DNA of 6,733 bases from Phycisphaerales bacterium (GTDB lineage: Bacteria > Planctomycetota > Phycisphaerae > Phycisphaerales > SM1A02). Within the stretch, counting starts at the first letter, position 1; each line of letters begins with the position of its first letter. Positions 1-4,015 of this stretch are shown piece by piece. A model generated the notes under the pieces. It did not search any database, was not told the DNA's origin, and saw only the letters and a program-made list of their open reading frames with translations. The stretch spans positions 1-6,733 of the forward strand of contig SLDM01000327.1 in NCBI GenBank assembly GCA_007125255.1, given 5' to 3'. Both the position numbers and the translations under genes were made by a program.

Positions 1-10
1 CGGCCGCGAG

Positions 11-658
11 ATGACCGAACAGATCGGCGACAGCGCCGATGAACTCGACCGATCCCGTGAATCGTTCGAAGCGCTGCGGAAGGAAATCCGGGCTGACCTG
101 GCGTATCTCGACGAACGGCGCGGTGAGGCGGAGCTGGATATTCAGACGTGCGAAGCGCTCGAACAGCTGCTGGAACGACTGGAGCCGTGGCGCGAAATTC
201 TGAAGACCGATGCGAACGAGAGTGCCGGCGGGATGCCCCTGCCGGTGCGGCGCATCGTCGAGTCCGCGCGGGCGGAGTTCTCCCGCGAACTGACCCGTCT
301 CGCCGACGGCCTGCGCACGCTCGCCGGCGGGCCACCGGAGTCACCCGAAGCGGCCCTTAAAGCAAGCAGGATGGCGCCGGCCGGGACGGGGCAAGTTTCC
401 GCCGCGCTATCCGAGCTATCCGAGCAAGCCGGACTTCCCGAGGTTGTCGTGGACGCCGAAGAGGCGGGCGATGATGCGCGGGAGCCCGGGTCCGGGAAGG
501 AACGCGAGACGGTAGTGGTCTCCCGCGCTGAACCGCCGGCGCCGGCACCGGCTCGAAAGCCCACGCCCACTCCACCGTCCACTTCCACGCCGACTCCCAC
601 GCCGACTCCCACAATAGTCCCGGAGTTCGGCCTGCCACGGATCCGCGTTTCCGGGTGA
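11..658 (+). CDS. Coiled-coil protein with Thr-Pro repeat C-terminal tail, possibly the 3' end of a longer gene
   Basis: I do not recognise a family. From the ATG at 11 the frame encodes 215 residues. Residues 1-65 are charged and heptad-like (many Glu, Arg, Leu), suggesting a coiled coil, with a second helical stretch at about 78-105. Residues 107-172 are low-complexity and acidic. Residues 173-201 are rich in Pro, Thr and Ala and end in an uninterrupted run of Thr-Pro pairs (192-201). The protein finishes with a short, more ordered sequence, IVPEFGLPRIRVSG. The reading frame stays open to the left edge (Gly-Arg-Glu before the Met) and only ten bases lie upstream, so I cannot tell a true start from an internal Met. 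It may be the C-terminal part of a larger coiled-coil protein. No signal peptide or membrane segment is visible. The plus frame is preferred over antisense frames because its composition is protein-like; the antisense frames are Arg/Ser-rich. Function is unknown. Confidence 0.6.
   Translation: MTEQIGDSADELDRSRESFEALRKEIRADLAYLDERRGEAELDIQTCEALEQLLERLEPWREILKTDANESAGGMPLPVRRIVESARAEFSRELTRLADGLRTLAGGPPESPEAALKASRMAPAGTGQVSAALSELSEQAGLPEVVVDAEEAGDDAREPGSGKERETVVVSRAEPPAPAPARKPTPTPPSTSTPTPTPTPTIVPEFGLPRIRVSG
406..423 (+). repeat. Perfect 9-bp tandem duplication inside the first gene
   Basis: GCTATCCGA occurs twice back to back, followed by a degenerate third copy (GCAAGCCGG). Being a multiple of three, it keeps frame and gives the Leu-Ser-Glu Leu-Ser-Glu pattern at residues 133-138. 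It looks like replication slippage in a disordered linker. Confidence 0.7.
587..613 (+). repeat. 12-bp tandem repeat encoding the Thr-Pro tail
   Basis: The unit ACGCCGACTCCC is present twice, followed by a partial copy. In frame it encodes Thr-Pro-Thr-Pro, giving an extended tail of alternating Thr and Pro. Upstream bases 562-586 are a diverged version of the same Pro/Thr-coding pattern. Such tails are usually extended linkers. Confidence 0.75.
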
Positions 659-694
659 GTTCGATCCGGTGATTGTCTAAAACGCACGAAGGGG

Positions 695-718
695 AGGCAT
701 CAAGGCATCGAGAGGCGG
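695..718 (+). repeat. Degenerate 8-bp tandem repeat (AGGCATCR)
   Basis: AGGCATCA (695-702) and AGGCATCG (703-710) are adjacent, followed by a decayed third unit AGAGGCGG (711-718). The 8-bp period matches that of the unrelated-looking units at 918-980 in the same gap. Confidence 0.5.
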
Positions 719-836
719 CGCGATGGCGATCGCGGCGCGCGAACGCTCTCGGCGCGCCCATTTGCCGAGGCACCCGGAGGTGGCTTGGGTGGTGAAATGC
801 GTCGTACTTCAGTCCGGCGATAGTCCTTCCATCCCG

Positions 837-867
837 CACGGCCGACTCGCTGCGCTCGCTGGCCGTG
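837..867. repeat. Inverted repeat, 7-bp perfect arms with 17-nt loop
   Basis: CACGGCC (837-843) and GGCCGTG (861-867) are exact reverse complements. The 17-base loop contains a direct repeat of TCGCT around GCGC. It could form a transcript hairpin between the convergent genes. No T-run follows on either strand, so I call it an inverted repeat, not a terminator. Confidence 0.45.
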
Positions 868-917
868 GCACCCGGTAATGACGGAATCAGTACGCTCGTC
901 GCCGTCGTCAACCCCTT

Positions 918-980
918 CGTCACTCCGTCACTTCGTCACTTCCCCTCTGTGCCTCCGTGCCCCCGTGCCTCCGTGCCTTC
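918..980. repeat. Compound 8-bp-period repeat ending at the peptidase stop codon
   Basis: Three units of CGTCACTY (918-925, 926-933, 934-941) are followed by a 7-base spacer CCCCTCT and then four units of GTGCCYYC: GTGCCTCC (949-956), GTGCCCCC (957-964), GTGCCTCC (965-972) and GTGCCTTC (973-980). On the minus strand this reads as GGAGGCAC-type and AGTGACGG-type units starting immediately after the TAG stop (983-981) of the DUF1570-like gene. Similar short-period tracts are recalled from planctomycete and other environmental genomes, where they generate spurious ORFs rich in RRHGGTE-like peptides. Confidence 0.8.
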
Positions 981-2315
981 CTATTCCAATCCCCGCCTTT
1001 CGTGCCGAAGCCATGCTCTCTCCAACTGCTCCGGATCGCCGAAGGCATTGGTGAAGATCTCCAGGAGGCGCTGCGGATCCTGTCGGCCCGCCGGCTCGCG
1101 TCGCAGACCGTGCAGGTAGTGGCGCAGCTCCTCCGCGCGGAAGCGGTCAATCCACGTGAAGAGCGCGTAGCTCTGGTGGTAGACCGCGCGCACCTGCCAT
1201 TCCGGAGCGCCGTTCAGATCGGACAGCCGGGCGAGGGTTGCGACGGGAATGATCTGATCCTTCGCGAGCATCTTCTCGAAGGTCTCCCGGCGCGGTTCGT
1301 ACTCATGATCCGGTCCGAACGCGTGGCCCGGAGTATCGGTTTCGAACGCCGTGGCCAGACCTTCGGAGATCCAGAGGGGATAATGCACGTACGGCGATTG
1401 AATCCGCGTATGGAACGCCAGTTGATGAACCGCCTCGTGAACGGTGGTGGCCACCATGACCCGGCGGGCGAACGCCTCGACGCGCAGGCGTTCATTCTTC
1501 ATGTGCGCTTCGTACTGGGCGGCATGGTTCCGCAGCGCGTCGGCGCGGTGAGGATCGCCGTTGCGTTCGGCTTCCGCCGCCTTGTGATTCAGTGACTGCA
1601 GTTCCTCTTCAAGATCGGTCAGTTTGCTCCGGGCCCGCAGCAGTTGCGGATTGGATTCGATGTTGTAGAAGACGATGCGATCATGCTGCGGCGCGTAGTA
1701 GCCGGCGATCCATGGGTCCGCGACCGCATCGTGTTCGGCCGCGAAGGACTGGTAGTCCTCGTACCGTTCAAAGAGGATGCAGACCAGCTTGTGTTCCAGC
1801 GGCAGGGGGGAAAGGCCGTGTCGACGAGCGAAGCGCTGAAACTGGTGGTAGGCCCGCTCCAGACGTTCGGCCTGATTGCGCGTCCACTGCGGATCGGCGT
1901 CCGAAAGCACGATGAACCGGCGGGTTTCGTGTGTTCGGAACTGGCCCGGCAGTGTGGCCTGCGCTTCGAGCAGGGGTCTGGACTCGGTCGGCAGCGCGCG
2001 GAGAGAGGCGACTTCGAGAAGCTCCTCCTGCGCCTCGTGATCATCGGGGTGCAGATCCAGGTAGCGGCGCAGGCGTTCGACCGCCGTCTGGTAATCGTCC
2101 TCCGCCCGGGCATGGCCGGCCTGCCGCCGCAGTTCGGCCGCGCCGTTCCGGACCATCATGCGCTGCAGGTGATCCTTGTCCGCCTGGGGCTGGCCGCCAC
2201 AGCAGCTCACGCCGGCCGTGGCCGCGGCCCCCGCCGCAAGGGACAGGATCGCCGCCGCACTCCATGCAGCAGGCCAACGGGTTCGGTGACGGCGCGGCTC
2301 CGGCACGATCATCAC
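981..2315 (-). CDS. Secreted DUF1570-like predicted zinc metallopeptidase with TPR-like segment
   Basis: The 444-residue protein has a hydrophobic signal segment at about 17-36 followed by Cys38-Cys39; the match to a lipobox is weak, so export is likely but lipidation is uncertain. Residues 57-103 resemble one or two TPR helices (LDLHPDDHEA core). A DUF1570-like part begins near RRFIVLSDAD (132-141). Residues about 225-285 form a charged, coiled-coil-like insert. The predicted active site is TTVHEAVHQ, with zinc ligands His293 and His297, catalytic Glu294, and a probable third ligand Glu318 in WISEGLATAFE, the gluzincin arrangement. DUF1570 proteins are known mainly from planctomycetes and their substrates are not established. 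The start is GTG at 2315 or, equally plausibly, the ATG right after it (2312); an in-frame TGA at 2330-2328 excludes a longer protein. No clear Shine-Dalgarno is visible. The gene is divergent from the STAS gene and convergent with the first gene, so it is probably transcribed alone. Confidence 0.85.
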   Translation of the reverse strand: MMIVPEPRRHRTRWPAAWSAAAILSLAAGAAATAGVSCCGGQPQADKDHLQRMMVRNGAAELRRQAGHARAEDDYQTAVERLRRYLDLHPDDHEAQEELLEVASLRALPTESRPLLEAQATLPGQFRTHETRRFIVLSDADPQWTRNQAERLERAYHQFQRFARRHGLSPLPLEHKLVCILFERYEDYQSFAAEHDAVADPWIAGYYAPQHDRIVFYNIESNPQLLRARSKLTDLEEELQSLNHKAAEAERNGDPHRADALRNHAAQYEAHMKNERLRVEAFARRVMVATTVHEAVHQLAFHTRIQSPYVHYPLWISEGLATAFETDTPGHAFGPDHEYEPRRETFEKMLAKDQIIPVATLARLSDLNGAPEWQVRAVYHQSYALFTWIDRFRAEELRHYLHGLRREPAGRQDPQRLLEIFTNAFGDPEQLERAWLRHERRGLE

Positions 2316-2688
2316 GGAAGCGATCGGTCAGAGTCGCCCCCTGGTCGAGATGAAGGGCCGCGGAGGCCGCGACTGCCGTCCCGGGCGTTCCGCCTGCGTG
2401 AACTGGGGGAGTGGGAGCGCGCCGCAGTGCCGCGCTTCGGCCGATAAACGGCGTCGGCGCCGTGCCTCACGCCCCTCTTGCCGCGGCCCGAGCCGAGCGA
2501 TCGCGACGAATCGGGAAACGGAGCACTTCAGGAAGAAGTGGGATCAGCCGCGCCGGCCGGTTCACCTTGTACCGGCGGGAGGAATGAGGTCGGCGCTGCG
2601 TCCTGGGATGGGGCAATATCCAGCAAAAGGGGGTGGGGGCGGCGCGAACGGGGAAGCGGTCCCGGGCAACTGCCGATACGCGGGGTCC
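2316..2688. other. Divergent intergenic region, presumed promoters for both flanking genes
   Basis: This 373-base gap separates the divergent peptidase and STAS genes, so promoters for both should lie here, but I see no convincing -35/-10 pair. The frame of the STAS gene stays open through most of it from 2350, but that extension is rich in Arg, Gly and Cys and looks non-coding. It contains an inverted repeat ACGGCG-TCGG-CGCCGT (2448-2463) and a G-rich stretch at 2627-2643. No RNA gene is recognised. Confidence 0.6.
2448..2463. repeat. Short inverted repeat, 6-bp arms with 4-nt loop
   Basis: ACGGCG (2448-2453) and CGCCGT (2458-2463) are exact reverse complements separated by TCGG. It lies between divergent genes, so it could be a regulator site or simply chance in GC-rich DNA. 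Confidence 0.25.
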
Positions 2689-3156
2689 ATGAGCAGCGAT
2701 TACCTTGATGCCGAGACCGATCTCCGCCTGGATCCGGAGAGCGCGATGCCGGGTCCCGATCGGGAGGACCACCGTACACAGCTCTCCGCGATGCGCGGGC
2801 GGCCGCAGATCGTCAGCATGAACTGGAAACATGCGGTGCTCCGGGTGACGCCGACCGGACCGGGTATCGGTGAACGCGAAGCCTTCATCATCGCCCGCAA
2901 CGTGCACGATGCATTCAAGCAGTACGGATCGCGCATGCGGACCTTCGTGCTCGATCTCCGAAATATTCGTTCTGTCAGCAGTCTGGGGCTGGGGGTCTGC
3001 GTCGACCTTCGCCATGCGGCCAAGGCGGCCGGGGCGAAGTCCATCGTGTATTTCGGCGGGGACAGCCAACTGCGCGAACTCTTCCGCATGATGCGGGTCG
3101 ATCGACTCTTCACCGTCGCCCGGGACGAGAAGGCCCTGGATCGACTCGCCCGCTGA
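2689..3156 (+). CDS. Single-domain STAS protein (anti-sigma factor antagonist-like)
   Basis: From the ATG at 2689 the product is 155 residues. Residues about 41-154 form a STAS domain of the SpoIIAA/RsbV type: strand FVLDL (86-90), the loop RSVSSLGLG (94-102) that normally carries the phosphorylated Ser, helix CVDLRHAAKAAG (104-115), strand SIVYFGG (118-124), and the usual C-terminal QLRELFRMMRVDRLF (127-141). In this family the protein binds an anti-sigma kinase and is switched off by phosphorylation of that Ser. By alignment Ser98 is the acceptor, but the preceding conserved Asp of the DSSG motif is Ser97 and the next residue is Leu99. Residues 1-40 are a polar tail. The start is uncertain: an ATG at 2584 with an overly close GGGAGGA, and ATGs at 2746, 2791 and 2818, are also in frame; longer versions add Arg/Gly-rich sequence that looks non-coding. 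No anti-sigma factor, kinase or sigma gene is adjacent. The next gene, nuoB, is 194 bases downstream. Confidence 0.8.
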   Translation: MSSDYLDAETDLRLDPESAMPGPDREDHRTQLSAMRGRPQIVSMNWKHAVLRVTPTGPGIGEREAFIIARNVHDAFKQYGSRMRTFVLDLRNIRSVSSLGLGVCVDLRHAAKAAGAKSIVYFGGDSQLRELFRMMRVDRLFTVARDEKALDRLAR

Positions 3157-3196
3157 AGCCGCGGGTTGTAGGAAGACCGGCAGAGCGGCGCGGGAG

Positions 3197-3208
3197 ACCG
3201 GATCCGGT
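3197..3208. repeat. 12-bp perfect palindrome between the STAS gene and nuoB
   Basis: ACCGGATCCGGT is identical to its reverse complement. It lies 41 bases after the STAS stop and about 140 bases before nuoB. It could bind a dimeric regulator, but nothing else supports that. Confidence 0.3.
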
Positions 3209-3281
3209 GGGACCATCGGGGCGGGCGCGCTGCTTGAATCATGGGACGGACTGGTCGGCCGGGCCGGGATGGAATAGGATT

Positions 3282-3305
3282 CCCCGTCGAGACCCCCCGT
3301 CGAGA
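3282..3305 (+). repeat. Direct repeat of CCCCGTCGAGA upstream of nuoB
   Basis: The 11-mer CCCCGTCGAGA occurs at 3282-3292 and 3295-3305, offset by 13 bases, within the nuoB leader. A weak -10-like TAGGAT (3275-3280) lies just upstream with no good -35. The repeat could be a regulator site or a slippage product. Confidence 0.4.
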
Positions 3306-3336
3306 TCCTCCAGCCCCTCCGCGGCACTCCTGAACC

Positions 3337-3345
3337 AAAGGTGAT
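3337..3345 (+). promoter_or_regulatory. Strong Shine-Dalgarno for nuoB
   Basis: AAAGGTGAT is complementary over AGGTGAT to the usual 16S rRNA 3' end and is well spaced from the ATG at 3351. It fixes the nuoB start and is by far the best ribosome-binding site in the window. Confidence 0.8.
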
Positions 3346-3350
3346 GATTT

Positions 3351-3923
3351 ATGGGCCTTGAAGCCTCCCTGCCCGTTGATGGATACCTGACGACCCAGCT
3401 CAACCGCGTGGTGAACTGGGCCCGCCGCTCCGCGGTCTGGCCGATGCCGTTCGCGACCGCCTGCTGCGGCATCGAGTTGATGGCCACGGCCTCCAGCCGG
3501 TACGACCTTTCCCGCTTCGGCGCCGAGGTGATGCGGTTCAGCCCGCGCCAGGCGGACCTGCTCATCGTGGCCGGCCGGGTCGCGGTGAAGATGCTCCCCG
3601 TCCTTCAGCGGATCTACGTTCAGATGACCGAGCCGAAGTGGGTGATCTCGATGGGCGCCTGCGCTTCGACCGGCGGCGTGTTCGACACCTACGCCACCGT
3701 GCAGGGGGTCGACCAGTTCATTCCCGTCGACGTCTACGTGCCCGGCTGCCCGCCCCGGCCGGAGATGCTGATCGAAGGCATCATGGCGATTCAGCGGATC
3801 ATCGATGAGGAAAACATTCCGCGCGATCCGACGACGGGCAAACGCCTGCCCCTGGAAATCGCATTGAACCCGACCCACCAGCCGCGCTCCCAACCGGTCG
3901 AGGTCAGCGTCGGCGCGACGTAA
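3351..3923 (+). CDS. nuoB: NADH-quinone oxidoreductase (complex I) subunit B
   Basis: The 190-residue product is a clear NuoB, the peripheral-arm subunit that holds iron-sulfur cluster N2 and passes electrons to quinone. Visible hallmarks are [10 protein letters not shown] (36-45), [16 protein letters not shown] (62-77), [13 protein letters not shown] (94-106) and [14 protein letters not shown] (125-138). The four expected cluster ligands Cys38, Cys39, Cys104 and Cys133 are all present, so the protein should be functional. Length is normal for the family; residues 151-190 are a divergent polar tail. The ATG start is set by the AAAGGTGAT at 3337-3345. NuoB normally sits between nuoA and nuoC, but here neither neighbour is a complex I gene: a STAS gene lies 194 bases upstream and a convergent gene ends 92 bases downstream. 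It may supply NuoB to a complex encoded elsewhere or be a second copy. Related small subunits of group 4 hydrogenases also carry these motifs, but the match here is to NuoB proper. Confidence 0.96.
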   Translation: MGLEASLPVDGYLTTQLNRVVNWARRSAVWPMPFATACCGIELMATASSRYDLSRFGAEVMRFSPRQADLLIVAGRVAVKMLPVLQRIYVQMTEPKWVISMGACASTGGVFDTYATVQGVDQFIPVDVYVPGCPPRPEMLIEGIMAIQRIIDEENIPRDPTTGKRLPLEIALNPTHQPRSQPVEVSVGAT

Positions 3924-4015
3924 AGCCCCGGGGAAGGCGCGTCTCACTCATTCGCAGGATTGCAAGCGGGATCCGAGCGTGATCCAGGTCGTCTCCGAGT
4001 CATCTCTGAGTCAAT

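Larger units (their letters stand above)
659..980. other. Convergent intergenic region rich in short repeats
   Basis: This 322-base gap lies between two convergent genes. No coding frame has convincing protein composition. It contains an 8-bp-period repeat at 695-718, an inverted repeat at 837-867 and a longer array of 8-mers at 918-980. Bases 720-830 carry many GCG/CGC words, including GCGATCGC, but no structure I can name. I see no stem followed by a T-run that would make a classic Rho-independent terminator for either gene. Confidence 0.7.

Noticed and set aside
920..1150. Minus-strand frame containing RRHGGTEAQRGSDEVTE
   Set aside because: This peptide pattern is the translation of the 8-bp repeat tract and overlaps the DUF1570-like gene in another frame, so it is a spurious ORF.
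1644..2447. Long open plus-strand frame (267 codons) antisense to the DUF1570-like gene
   Set aside because: It is a GC-driven shadow: the minus-strand protein has a signal segment and a HExxH motif, while the antisense frame has no recognisable features.
2350..2688. Upstream in-frame extension of the STAS gene
   Set aside because: The extension is dominated by Arg, Gly, Ser and Cys, lacks a proper ribosome-binding site, and STAS proteins of this kind are usually 100-160 residues.
2700..3947. Long minus-strand frame (415 codons) opposite the STAS gene and nuoB
   Set aside because: nuoB on the plus strand is certain, and the antisense product is His/Arg-rich without family character.
3968..3984. 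GGATC-N7-GATCC inverted repeat between nuoB and the convergent propeller gene, considered as a bidirectional terminator
   Set aside because: The stem is only 5 bp with a 7-base loop and no T-run follows on either strand.
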